From Syntrophaceae bacterium (GTDB lineage Bacteria; Desulfobacterota; BSN033; UBA1163), in the NCBI GenBank assembly GCA_013388645.1, contig JACAEV010000080.1:1-41980 (forward strand): 41,980 nucleotides of DNA, in the 5' to 3' direction. The translations under genes were made by a program, and so were the position numbers. Shown here one piece after another: positions 26,684 through 34,334 of the stretch (position 1 is its first letter; every line of letters starts with the position of its first letter). Under the pieces are notes generated by a model, which worked only from the letters and a program-made list of their open reading frames with translations, was not told where the DNA came from and made no database searches.

Positions 26684-27025
26684 ATGAAAAAGATGATAAG
26701 GCAGATAGCGAAAAAGGATGACGTGAAAAAATCAATGATAGAGATGGGAAAATTAAAAAAGGGTTCCAGTGCTAAGATGAAAAAGTGGGAATTGCAGATC
26801 AAAAGCAGAGAGAGGGAACTAGAGTCGATAAAGAAATATCTTGAACAGAAAGAAACAGAATTAAATCAATTGAGGGAGCAAATTAGATATAAGAACCAGA
26901 AATTAGCTTGGAAAGACCTGGAGATGGAGAATTATAAAAAAGTCGCTGAAGAACGAATTTTTAAACTCGAGGCCAAAATCAAGGAGTTAGAGGCTAAACT
27001 TGGGAGACGCCCTCCCACTTCTTGA
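26684..27025 (+). CDS. Small coiled-coil protein
   Basis: 113 residues, about 45% K and E, with continuous heptad-like helix from about 28 to 108 (ELQIKSRERELESIKKYLEQ, then IFKLEAKIKELEAKL). A single long coiled coil after a basic N-terminus. No family recognised. ATG 26684 follows GGGGGAGG at normal spacing. An upstream frame (ending at 26687, inner ATG 26592) overlaps the start as ATGA, but its coding status is doubtful. Located between the divergent groES operon and convergent MarC gene. It may be structural or nucleic-acid binding; unknown. Confidence 0.7.
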   Translation: MKKMIRQIAKKDDVKKSMIEMGKLKKGSSAKMKKWELQIKSRERELESIKKYLEQKETELNQLREQIRYKNQKLAWKDLEMENYKKVAEERIFKLEAKIKELEAKLGRRPPTS

Positions 27026-27057
27026 CATGAATTTCTGCAGTTTGGGGAAATCGGTCT

Positions 27058-27678
27058 TTATTGCTTTGAAATCTGATTGATCCAATCCATGATACCCGAT
27101 CGAATCATCATCACCCCAAAGGAAGCCAGCAACAGAGAAGAGACTTTTGCAATCCCCTTGGTCCCGCCATCTTTAATAAATCCCATAATCCATTTACTTT
27201 GGGTAAAAACGAGCCAGACAAATAAAAGATTGAGTATGAGGCAGATCAAGCTTGATAAATAACCATACGTATCCACAATGATCAGGAGAAGAGTGAGGAC
27301 GGCTGGCCCCACGACGAGAGGAATTCCAATAGGAACTACCCCTAATGTTTCTTTCGGAAACGTTCGGGTTCTCTCTGGGAAGATGAGGTCTACAACAGCC
27401 AGAATAAATAGAAGGATACCCCCGGCTACCTTGAAATCCGAAATGGATATCCCAAGTAAGGAGAAAATGGTTTTACCCACAATGAGAAATCCGAGGCTCA
27501 CCATAAGGGCGGTTAAAAGAGATTGGCGAACCACTCTTTTTCGTTCTGATGGGAGCATCTCCGAGGTGAGGGAAACGTAAATGGGCAGAATGCCCAAGGC
27601 ATCGATGGCGACAAAGAGAGGGATCAAAGGGATAAAAAATTCCAAGGAGGTTAAACTTCTTAAGATTTGATAGAACAT
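27058..27678 (-). CDS. MarC family integral membrane protein
   Basis: 206 residues with six predicted membrane segments. The first contains the signature FVAIDALGILPIYVSLTSEM, and the middle shows FKVAGGILLFILAVVDLIF, GIPLVVGPAVLTLLL and the C-terminal GVMMIRSGIMDWI. MarC proteins (UPF0056) are inner-membrane proteins once linked to antibiotic resistance; the transported substrate is unknown. The frame is open further upstream to 27873, but that part is basic, non-hydrophobic and not family-like. ATG 27678 with AGGG nine bases upstream gives the usual length. ATG 27696 is the nearest alternative. Confidence 0.85.
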   Translation of the reverse strand: MFYQILRSLTSLEFFIPLIPLFVAIDALGILPIYVSLTSEMLPSERKRVVRQSLLTALMVSLGFLIVGKTIFSLLGISISDFKVAGGILLFILAVVDLIFPERTRTFPKETLGVVPIGIPLVVGPAVLTLLLIIVDTYGYLSSLICLILNLLFVWLVFTQSKWIMGFIKDGGTKGIAKVSSLLLASFGVMMIRSGIMDWINQISKQ

Positions 27679-27868
27679 AAAAAATGCCCTGTTCATTAAG
27701 GGGAGATATTTGAAGTTTACAGCGGTATTATTAATCCATTCCACTTTTTTTTCAACCCAGCCATTGTCCTTTTTTGAAGAAAAGGGCGAGATACCCCACC
27801 TGCGAGAAGAGGGATTAAAGCCCTTGTGCCGACAGTACAAGAAGTTAGGCCAAAGCCTACCTGAAACG

Positions 27869-27923
27869 GTCATTCTGAATGTGGTTCAGGATCTCTTAAA
27901 GTCCGAAATAAGTTCAGGGTGAC
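27869..27923. repeat. Palindromic intergenic repeat (GTCATTCTGAA...TTCAGGGTGAC)
   Basis: GTCATTCTGAA (27869-27879) pairs with TTCAGGGTGAC (27913-27923), allowing G-U pairs, around an inner GGTTCAGGATCTC segment. It resembles dispersed GTCA...TGAC palindromes common between genes in deltaproteobacterial-type genomes. The rest of 27924-28050 shows nothing. Confidence 0.45.
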
Positions 27924-28052
27924 ATCGATTGGTTAAACTTTGTTGTTAGGGAATATCTCGGACATAGGGGTGAGGTAATTTACTGAAACATTCCTCTTTT
28001 GACCGGATACAGAAAGAGGAGGCGAAAAGGGAAAATTCAATCGAATCCATAC

Positions 28053-28081
28053 TTGACAATAAAAAAAGGAGTGATTAATTT
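28053..28081 (+). promoter_or_regulatory. Promoter of the third Hsp20 gene (CTTGACA...GTGATTA type)
   Basis: TTGACA (28053-28058), 17-bp spacer, TAATTT (28076-28081). The block CTTGACAATAAAAAAAGG plus GTGATTA nearly repeats the promoter at 22503-22531. Confidence 0.65.
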
Positions 28082-28220
28082 TTTTTTGATTTTGGAAATT
28101 CTTCTTTTAAGAAATCAATCTCCTGTTTTTTTTTGGTTTATTTGCAAAAACCATGACCTTTGTAAAAGGGAGGTTATTGTTTGTGCAAAATGAATTAAAC
28201 CAAGAAAGGAGGTAGAGACT

Positions 28221-28688
28221 ATGGCAAAAGAACTGACCGTTTGGAGACCCTTCAGGGAATTGGTTCCATTTGATTTTGACCAAATGAAAAGGGAAATGGA
28301 CCGGCTCTGGGATTCCTTCTTTGAGAGGGGCATGAGAAGAAGAACCGAAGAGGCAGGAGAGTGGTATCCTTCTCTCGATGTTGCAGAGACAAAGAATGAC
28401 ATCGTTATCAAAGCCGAGGTTCCGGGTATGGAACCAAAAGACATTGACATCTCCCTTTCCGATGGCATCCTCACGGTCAAAGGTGAAAAGAAAAGGGAAA
28501 GGGAAGAAAAAGAAGAAGATTACCATCTCATCGAGAGAAGTTATGGTTCTTTTGCACGATCGGTTCAACTGCCCAAAGGGATTCAGAGTGACAAAATCAA
28601 TGCGTCTTATAAGAATGGAGTGTTAAAGGTGGTCCTTCCGAAATCGGAAGAAGCCAAAAAGAAGGAAATCAAAATCAAGGTCGAATAA
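28221..28688 (+). CDS. Small heat shock protein (Hsp20), third copy
   Basis: 155 residues. An N-terminal arm with WRPFRELVPFDFDQMKREMD precedes the alpha-crystallin domain: WYPSLDVAETKNDIVIKAEV, PGMEPKDIDISLSDGILTVKG, RSYGSFARSVQLPKGI and NGVLKVVLPKSEEAKKKEIK. This is the most typical class A bacterial sHSP of the three. ATG 28221 follows AAAGGAGG. It has its own promoter about 140 bp upstream and stands as a single gene. Confidence 0.94.
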   Translation: MAKELTVWRPFRELVPFDFDQMKREMDRLWDSFFERGMRRRTEEAGEWYPSLDVAETKNDIVIKAEVPGMEPKDIDISLSDGILTVKGEKKREREEKEEDYHLIERSYGSFARSVQLPKGIQSDKINASYKNGVLKVVLPKSEEAKKKEIKIKVE

Positions 28689-28844
28689 TTTTATAATTTG
28701 AGTTTGCCTTAAATCATCCCCAATAACCTCCCTTTTAATTCCAATAATTGAATGGACGCAGGGATGGAAGTTGCCTGACATTTTTTTCATCCCATGATGT
28801 CTAAATAAGATTTACAAAAAAATGTTTGAGAAAAGGTGAGAAGG
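28689..28844. other. Intergenic stretch, nothing firm
   Basis: About 155 bp after the Hsp20 gene, AT-rich, with a weak inverted pair GACAT/ATGTC around 28778-28801. No clear terminator or promoter is seen. Confidence 0.35.
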
Positions 28845-28990
28845 GTGACAGACATAGATCCTTCACACTTTGTAATTCCTCGGTTACAAGATCAAACGCT
28901 TCAAAAATTGGGGTGCCCCTCTTGGAGGAAATCACAGCAGAGGTTCTAAAAGACATGGGTGTCAAACAAGAATCTCACGGAAGGAGGTGA
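28845..28990 (+). pseudogene. Probable small gene broken by a one-base frameshift
   Basis: From GTG 28845, five bases after AAAGGTGAG, the frame reads TDIDPSHFVIPRLQDQTLQK then LG at a GGGG run (28910-28913). The original frame then becomes poor and stops at 28949. In the next frame the sequence continues smoothly as VPLLEEITAEVLKDMGVKQE and ends at TGA 28990. Adding one G to the run would give one continuous protein of about 48 residues. The end lies inside the ribosome site (AAGGAGGTGA) of the next gene, so it probably belongs to the same operon. Could be a real pseudogene, a base-call error or a frameshift site. Function unknown. Confidence 0.45.
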
Positions 28991-28997
28991 AGAGGGT

Positions 28998-29294
28998 TTG
29001 CCAGCAATGAATGCCTTAAAAAATCTGAGACATTTCCACATCCCAGCAAAACGGCGATGGACCCATCTCACCCCAGGTACACGTCTTAAGCTCCGAGACG
29101 ATGTTTATCAACAAATTAAGGAACGCATCTGGATTTTTAACAAGATGGATTGTGACGGTGTACACCTGATTCATGAAAGTATGGCTTACGGTCTGATTGT
29201 AAGAATGGAAGATATTGATTGGAGTGAATTCAGAGAGAACGTCCTGGGAAGGCAACGGAGTTCGCTCCCTGTAAGAAAAGGAGCACCAAATTAA
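28998..29294 (+). CDS. Hypothetical protein (98 aa)
   Basis: Not recognised. TTG 28998 is chosen because AAGGAGG lies ten bases upstream; GTG 28959 or ATG 29007 are possible. The protein has a basic N-terminal third (LRHFHIPAKRRWTHLTPG), a helical centre (LRDDVYQQIKERIWIFNKMD) and a small acidic domain (VRMEDIDWSEFRENVLG). No membrane segment. It is followed 21 bp later by another unknown with its own strong ribosome site, and preceded by the apparently frameshifted small gene. The three look like a small operon. Confidence 0.65.
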   Translation: MPAMNALKNLRHFHIPAKRRWTHLTPGTRLKLRDDVYQQIKERIWIFNKMDCDGVHLIHESMAYGLIVRMEDIDWSEFRENVLGRQRSSLPVRKGAPN

Positions 29295-29315
29295 AGTACC
29301 CGAAGGAGGAAAAAG

Positions 29316-29618
29316 ATGAACGAACTTTCACTCAATATTTCCCCTGCAAAATGGCATACCTGTGTCAGTACCGTTAAGTGTGATGCGATCGATGATCATG
29401 TTTCGATCATGGTCAAGAGCGATTGGACATCTCATTGCACTTGGTACAGGCAATTGAAAGATCAACCGCCAGGTAGCGCAAAGAAGAAACCGGACAAGAA
29501 GACTCAAAAAAAGATGAAATTATGCCAGGGACCTCTCTGCTCTTACGTCATAGGGTATCGCGATCAACTGATCAAAGAAGAACAAAAGGCAACCTCTGCC
29601 CCTGAAATAAGGGGATGA
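29316..29618 (+). CDS. Hypothetical cysteine-containing protein (100 aa)
   Basis: Not recognised. Five cysteines (C16, C22, C41, C70, C75) and His14/His40 could bind a metal, notably the pair in KLCQGPLC. A lysine-rich linker KKKPDKKTQKKMK lies at 56-68. No signal peptide or membrane segment. ATG 29316 follows GAAGGAGG. A weak terminator lies about 50 bp downstream. Confidence 0.65.
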   Translation: MNELSLNISPAKWHTCVSTVKCDAIDDHVSIMVKSDWTSHCTWYRQLKDQPPGSAKKKPDKKTQKKMKLCQGPLCSYVIGYRDQLIKEEQKATSAPEIRG

Positions 29619-29668
29619 CATTTTTAATAGATCGGACCAATCGATCATGGGCGGGGTGCAATCCTTTG

Positions 29669-29693
29669 GAAGCCCTCTGCAGGAAGGCTTTTT
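29669..29693 (+). terminator. Weak terminator
   Basis: AAGCC/GGCTT 5-bp stem with an 11-base loop followed by a T run (29688-29693), about 50 bp downstream of the cysteine-containing gene. Confidence 0.5.
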
Positions 29694-29772
29694 TGTTTCG
29701 TTACACTTTACTCCATCTTTTTTTTATGTTATGGAAACATAAACATGACCTGCAGGTGGACCCCCCTGTTTT

Positions 29773-30498
29773 ATGGCAAACGTCCTCAAAGCTCGATGGA
29801 AATGGTTTTTGATTCTATGTTTTTTGGCTGGGGTTACTTTTTTCATCATTTATCAATACAACTCCCAATTATGGGTTCAATTCGTTAAACTTTATGATCT
29901 CTTCCATCATCGTCAACAACTCAAAGGATTTATTCGCTCCTTTGGAGTCTATTCTCCTCTCGCCTATATTTTCCTCCAAGTCATCCAAGTGGTGATTGCT
30001 CCCATCCCAGGAGGGGCCATTGAATTCTTGGGAGGTTACCTATTTGGAGCTCAGGTCGGTTTTATTTATTCCATGATCGGCCTGACCCTCGGCTCGTTGT
30101 TGGCATTCAGTCTGGCGAGGATTTTTGAAAAAATAGCTGTAGAGAAGTTTGTCTCGGTAGAGACGAGAAAGAAGTTTGATTATTTAGTTGAACACCAAGG
30201 GGCCATTCTCAGTTTCATCCTTTTCTTGATTCCCGGTTTCCCTAAGGATGCCCTGTGTTACATTTTGGGTTTGACCCCCATGCACTTCGGGATTTTTATG
30301 ATCATCTCCACGATTGGAAGAATTCCTGGAACATTGATGGCCTGTCTTCAGGGAGGGAAGGCTTTCGACCATCAGTATAAAACCTTTTTAATCCTTTTAG
30401 GAATTTCCGGGTTGATCATCTTAGTCTTTTATATCTACCACGAAGAAATTCATACTCTAATAAAAAAATTAAAGCCGGGGGGAAGGCGAGAGGGGTAG
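29773..30498 (+). CDS. TVP38/TMEM64 family (VTT domain) membrane protein
   Basis: 241 residues with about six hydrophobic segments. The VTT (SNARE-associated/DedA-like) core is visible as VVIAPIPGGAIEFLGGYLFG, then the Gly-rich membrane stretch IGLTLGSLLAFSLAR and LFLIPGFPKDALCYILGLT (the conserved F-x-x-R/P-x-x-P block, here with Pro-Lys-Asp). Relatives act as lipid scramblases or in membrane lipid transport. ATG 29773 has no strong Shine-Dalgarno. The gene is followed nine bases after its stop by a small membrane protein and then a GGDEF gene. Confidence 0.85.
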   Translation: MANVLKARWKWFLILCFLAGVTFFIIYQYNSQLWVQFVKLYDLFHHRQQLKGFIRSFGVYSPLAYIFLQVIQVVIAPIPGGAIEFLGGYLFGAQVGFIYSMIGLTLGSLLAFSLARIFEKIAVEKFVSVETRKKFDYLVEHQGAILSFILFLIPGFPKDALCYILGLTPMHFGIFMIISTIGRIPGTLMACLQGGKAFDHQYKTFLILLGISGLIILVFYIYHEEIHTLIKKLKPGGRREG

Positions 30499-30507
30499 GG
30501 AGCGAAA

Positions 30508-30906
30508 ATGGTACCGTCTGTAAGAGGGGACAAAAGAGGGAAATGGTCCTCTGACCTTGTGTTGGATCTCTATTCAAACCTTTTGGTAGAGATCTGGGAG
30601 GTGGTGTCAGCTTTAATCGGTGAAGCGATCTTAGCATTTCTTTTCACCTTGGCGATTCGAAAACTTGGGGAGAAGTATTCCTTTCTGAATTCCCTGAAAG
30701 TTTCTGAAGAAGGGGTTTTCATCGAGGGGGTGAGAGAAGATTGCCGAACCCTCGCTCCGGTGGAAATTCATCGAGGGTTCCAGGGTTTGATCAATCATCT
30801 GTCACATCTTTTTTCCGCTTTGGCGGAGGGGGTGATCAACAAGGAACTCTTTCCGAAAGTCTTTCCAAAATTTAAAGAAGCCGAACGAATCATTTCTCAA
30901 AAATAG
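30508..30906 (+). CDS. Hypothetical protein with one membrane segment
   Basis: 132 residues. One hydrophobic helix (ALIGEAILAFLFTLAIRKL, about 38-56) follows a basic N-terminus, then a soluble domain ending in a helical tail (VFPKFKEAERIISQK). Not recognised. It lies 10 bp upstream of the diguanylate cyclase gene, so it may act in the same signalling unit as a membrane anchor or sensor. ATG 30508 lies after a GGGGTAGGGAG purine stretch. Confidence 0.65.
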   Translation: MVPSVRGDKRGKWSSDLVLDLYSNLLVEIWEVVSALIGEAILAFLFTLAIRKLGEKYSFLNSLKVSEEGVFIEGVREDCRTLAPVEIHRGFQGLINHLSHLFSALAEGVINKELFPKVFPKFKEAERIISQK

Positions 30907-30916
30907 GGGGAAGAAC

Positions 30917-31957
30917 GTGAGGTTGATATTTAAAAATCTGAATGTGCTCCGATCGACCATCAATGCCATCAGCACGAGCATCGAAATAAAAGAGATCGTT
31001 GAATCTGCAGGGAATAATCTCCCAAATTTATTTGATTTTTCCTCCTTTGGCGTATTTTGGAAAGAGGATCTTCTTCTCTTCCTATTCCAAGAAGACTCCT
31101 GTCCTCCCCCCTTCACCGAGGAGGTCGTAAAAAATATGATGAGCGTCTTTTCCATCTTAGGGGAGGAGTCTCTGGAGAGGGATCGCATTACCCTCCAGAT
31201 CGAAAAGAGGAAGATGAGGCCCAGACAAATGATGATGGATCCCCAGGCGACCTTAAAATCCCACCTCACCCTTCCCTTAACCGTGGAAGGGGAGGTTTTA
31301 GGATGTATTTCACTCAACAGTGATCAACCCAATGCGTTTGACGCCCAAGATCTTCAATTCCTTTCTGTCATCGGATACCAGATGGCCGCCTCCTTAAAAC
31401 ATTTTCAAAGGTTAAGTTCGATCAAAAACATTGCCATCTATGATACCCTGACCGGTCTTTATAATCGAAGGCATTTTGAGGAGAGGCTTGGAGCAGAAGC
31501 CCAAAAATCGTTTTATGGAGGGACACCTCTTTCTCTGGTGATGATGGACATTGACTATTTTAAGAAGGTGAATGATACGTTTGGACATACAGAAGGAGAT
31601 CGGGTCCTTTGCAACATATCTTCCTTACTCAAAAATTCTATCCGAAAGAAAGATACGGTGGCTCGCTATGGTGGTGAAGAATTTATTCTGATATTACCAG
31701 AAACTGGTTTGGAAGAATCCTATATGATTGCAGAGCGGATTCGAAGGTTGGTGGAGGTTACCCCTTTTGATGTTGGGCAGGCTCAAGTTCACCTAACCAT
31801 CAGCATGGGGATTTCAAATTTTCCATCTCATCGGGCAAAGTCAAAAGAGGAATTAATTCGGATGGCGGACCAGGCACTCTATGATGCCAAGAGAGGAGGA
31901 CGCAATAAAGTTTGTATTTTTTCTGGCAAATCAGCACAATGGATTGTTCCGACTTAA
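30917..31957 (+). CDS. Diguanylate cyclase with N-terminal GAF-like domain (GGDEF)
   Basis: 346 residues. The N-terminal part (about 10-165) resembles a GAF sensor (SHLTLPLTVEGEVLGCISLN). The GGDEF domain follows from about 172: YDTLTGLYNRRHFEERL, MMDIDYFKKVNDTFGH, and the active site GGEEF at 252-256. An RxxD inhibitory site (RKKD, 243-246) lies five residues before GGEEF, so product inhibition by c-di-GMP is expected. No EAL domain. It should make c-di-GMP from two GTP. The start is GTG 30917, six bases past AGGGGG. Confidence 0.93.
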   Translation: MRLIFKNLNVLRSTINAISTSIEIKEIVESAGNNLPNLFDFSSFGVFWKEDLLLFLFQEDSCPPPFTEEVVKNMMSVFSILGEESLERDRITLQIEKRKMRPRQMMMDPQATLKSHLTLPLTVEGEVLGCISLNSDQPNAFDAQDLQFLSVIGYQMAASLKHFQRLSSIKNIAIYDTLTGLYNRRHFEERLGAEAQKSFYGGTPLSLVMMDIDYFKKVNDTFGHTEGDRVLCNISSLLKNSIRKKDTVARYGGEEFILILPETGLEESYMIAERIRRLVEVTPFDVGQAQVHLTISMGISNFPSHRAKSKEELIRMADQALYDAKRGGRNKVCIFSGKSAQWIVPT

Positions 31958-32064
31958 TACATTCCGTAAAAATAATGATTTGTGTCTTGAGGTGACGGTC
32001 ACCCTGTCTCCCCTGCCCAATGGCAGGTAGGACCAAGGAGGCATGCCCAGAAGGAGGGACGAAG

Positions 32065-32373
32065 ATGAGAATTTACCCCAAAAGGGTCATCTTACTCTTT
32101 ATTGTTGTTTTGCTTCTGATACAAACAAATCATCTGATTGCACAGGGCCCATACTCTGTTCTCACAGGCAAGGTCATCGGCATCCGTGCGAGGCTTTGGT
32201 TAGATATAGAAAGTGAGACGGATAAAGCCATTGTCAACTTTAGAATTGGTCATAAGACGGTCTACGTTCCTCATCGATACCCTAACCCCGGCGAGAGAGT
32301 GAAAGTGGAGTATTTGGTGCAACGAGGGGTTCCCGTGGCCTTTACCGTTAACATCTTGGAAGATAAAAAATAA
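32065..32373 (+). CDS. Small exported hypothetical protein
   Basis: 102 residues from ATG 32065, which has GGAGGGACG upstream. An N-terminal signal (RVILLFIVVLLLIQTNHLIAQ) precedes a beta-rich domain (LTGKVIGIRARLWLDIES, VNFRIGHKTVYVPHRYPNPG, VKVEYLVQRGVPVAFTVN) that looks like an OB or SH3-like barrel. Not recognised. The frame is open further upstream (to 32020), but that part crosses a hairpin (CTGCC-CAAT-GGCAG at about 32013). Convergent with tatC, whose stop is 6 bp away. Confidence 0.65.
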   Translation: MRIYPKRVILLFIVVLLLIQTNHLIAQGPYSVLTGKVIGIRARLWLDIESETDKAIVNFRIGHKTVYVPHRYPNPGERVKVEYLVQRGVPVAFTVNILEDKK

Positions 32374-32379
32374 ATCAAT

Positions 32380-33156
32380 CTATTTCTCCAGTTCTTTTTC
32401 GATAAGGGATGTCTCAACGGAAGCCCTTTTTCGTTCAATGACCTTGACCAAAATCACACCGATCTCAAATAAGATATAGAGAGGACCTCCCATTAAACTC
32501 ATATTAAAAACATCAGGGGTCGGTGTAATCACAGCGGCTGCAATAGCTATTAGAAGGATAGCATACCTCCTGTTTCGAGTCAAAAAGGCTGCTTTCACCA
32601 CACCGAGATAACTTAATAAAGCGAGGATCAACGGAAGTTCGAAGGTCAGTCCAAATCCATATATGAAGAAGGTGCAAAAGGAAACATATTTCCCTACCGA
32701 GATCATCGGTTGGATTTGAGCGGATTGATACCCCAGGAGGAACTGGACCCCAAAGGGTAAGGTAACAAAGAAACAAAAAAAAGCTCCTAAATAAAAAAGT
32801 AAGATGGAGGTGATCAGAAGGCCTCTCTCGGAGCGTAATCCCTTTGATCGAAAAAGAGGGGCAAAGGCTTTGCATATTTGATAAAAAATGACAGGGATGG
32901 AGACGAACAGGCTCGAATAAAAAGTCAGTTTGAGCAGGGAGAAGAAAGCCTCGGGGATCGAGAAAGCGACCAGATTGGTTTTGAGAGAGGTGTCACAAAG
33001 GAAACGCAACAGTGGCTTGGAGAACGGGAAAATGATCACTCCGAAAAGAACGATCGAGACAATGATCTGAAGAAGACCTTTCCGTAACAGGTTGAACGCT
33101 CCGAAAATTTCTTCCCTCTTCACCCCCATTCTCAATCCGTTGCCCTGACGAGTCAT
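32380..33156 (-). CDS. tatC: Sec-independent protein translocase TatC
   Basis: 258-residue inner-membrane component of the Tat system that recognises twin-arginine signals of folded substrates. Six membrane segments; conserved F-G-L-T-F-E-L-P-L-I in the fourth-segment region, ITPTPDVFNM and PLYILFEIGV near the C-terminus are TatC signatures. The N-terminal loop normally holding HLxELRxR is divergent here (EIFGAFNLLRKGLLQ), so this is an atypical TatC. ATG 33156 is used; ATG 33129 is possible. No tatA or tatB is adjacent, and the gene lies alone on this strand. Confidence 0.85.
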   Translation of the reverse strand: MTRQGNGLRMGVKREEIFGAFNLLRKGLLQIIVSIVLFGVIIFPFSKPLLRFLCDTSLKTNLVAFSIPEAFFSLLKLTFYSSLFVSIPVIFYQICKAFAPLFRSKGLRSERGLLITSILLFYLGAFFCFFVTLPFGVQFLLGYQSAQIQPMISVGKYVSFCTFFIYGFGLTFELPLILALLSYLGVVKAAFLTRNRRYAILLIAIAAAVITPTPDVFNMSLMGGPLYILFEIGVILVKVIERKRASVETSLIEKELEK

Positions 33157-33247
33157 GGGGATACTGTAACATAAAAGGGTATCTTCTGAAAGCAGGTGTT
33201 TCCGTCCCGAACCGAGACGAAAGGATGATTTTTATCTAACAACAGGG

Positions 33248-34324
33248 TTGACAAAGAATCAAAACAAAGATAAAAGAAAAAATGGGGATGGAAACGAACT
33301 TGCCCAAGATGGGTTTGTTTCGGAGAAAAAATTGCGAATAGGGATCACCTATAATCTTAAAAAAGAATTCACACAGCGAGAAAATCAGCCAATTGATTTT
33401 TTAGAGGAATTTGATGTGGAGGAGACCATCGATGCGATTCGGGAGGCCCTCGAAAGCGAAGGGCACAACGTGATCAAACTGGGAGGAGATCCTGGTTTGA
33501 TCGACCGACTGAAACAGGCATCGGTCGATATGGTCTTCAACATTGCCGAAGGCTTGGAGGGTCGAAATCGGGAAGCCCATATCCCCGCTCTCTTGGAATT
33601 TTTGAATATTCCGTATACCGGTTCCGATCCCCTCACGCTCTCCCTGACGTTGGATAAGGCCATGGCCAAGAGAGTCGTGATGAGCCAAGGGATTCCGACT
33701 CCTCCCTTCAAGAAGGTGGAAAGAATAGAAGACCTTGATGGTCTGAACCTTCATTATCCCCTGTTCGTCAAGCTATGCTATGAAGGATCGAGCAAGGGGG
33801 TTCGGCTGGATTCGAAAATTTTGGATCGTCCTTCTTTGATAAAAAAAACGAGATGGCTATTAGATCAATATGGTCCCCCTCTTCTCGTCGAAGAGTTCAT
33901 CTCCGGGCCAGAGTTCACGGTGGGCATTCTCGGGAATGAAGACCCTTTTGTCCTCGGCGTCATGCAGATCGAGATTAAGGGACAATCTCCGGAAGATTCC
34001 ATTTATTCACTGGAAATAAAGAGGGAGTGGGAGGAAAAGGTGATGTACCACTGCCCTCCCTCCATTGACCCGATCCTTTTAAAAAAGATAGAAGAGGTGG
34101 CCCTCCGGGCCTATCGGGCCCTGGAATGTCGAGATGTTTCACGCGTGGACCTTCGAGTGGGAAAAAATGGCACCCCTTATTTTTTAGAGGTTAATCCCCT
34201 CCCTGGTCTATCTCCAGTTTACGGCGATCTCGTAATTATGGCGAGGAGCATGGGGTGGGAATACCCCAAACTGGTAAAAACGATTTTCGATTATGCCCTG
34301 AAACGTTATCAAAAGACGGAATAA
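33248..34324 (+). CDS. ATP-grasp ligase of the D-Ala-D-Ala ligase-like family (copy 1)
   Basis: 358 residues. The N-terminal Ddl-like half has DMVFNIAEGLEGRNREAHIP, IPALLEFLNIPYTGSDPLTL and the ATP-grasp start TLDKAMAKRVVMSQGIPTP. The ATP-binding loop is in FVKLCYEGSSKGV, then LLVEEFISGPEFTVGIL, and the metal-binding end is FLEVNPLPGLSPVY. Family members join amino acids or peptides by amide bonds through an acyl phosphate. The SPVYGDLV end and long variable region show it is not classical Ddl, so the substrate is unknown. The annotated start is TTG 33248; TTG 33332 (after CGGAG, giving MRIGITYNLKKE) is a realistic alternative. A homologue lies at 39333, after kamA. The kinase gene follows 10 bp later. 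Confidence 0.82.
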   Translation: MTKNQNKDKRKNGDGNELAQDGFVSEKKLRIGITYNLKKEFTQRENQPIDFLEEFDVEETIDAIREALESEGHNVIKLGGDPGLIDRLKQASVDMVFNIAEGLEGRNREAHIPALLEFLNIPYTGSDPLTLSLTLDKAMAKRVVMSQGIPTPPFKKVERIEDLDGLNLHYPLFVKLCYEGSSKGVRLDSKILDRPSLIKKTRWLLDQYGPPLLVEEFISGPEFTVGILGNEDPFVLGVMQIEIKGQSPEDSIYSLEIKREWEEKVMYHCPPSIDPILLKKIEEVALRAYRALECRDVSRVDLRVGKNGTPYFLEVNPLPGLSPVYGDLVIMARSMGWEYPKLVKTIFDYALKRYQKTE

Positions 34325-34334
34325 TTAATTCAGA

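Noticed and set aside
26466-26687. 73-codon frame overlapping the coiled-coil gene start (inner ATG 26592)
   Set aside because: It runs across the groES promoter region, is low-complexity and basic, and has no ribosome site at normal spacing. The ATGA overlap with the next gene is its only support.
27679-27873. N-terminal extension of the MarC protein
   Set aside because: The added 65 residues are basic and soluble, and MarC proteins begin with the membrane segment seen after ATG 27678.
31985-32064. Possible c-di-GMP riboswitch downstream of the diguanylate cyclase gene
   Set aside because: Only a small CTGCC-CAAT-GGCAG hairpin and a GGTGAC-GGTCACC palindrome are present; the conserved GEMM core elements are absent.
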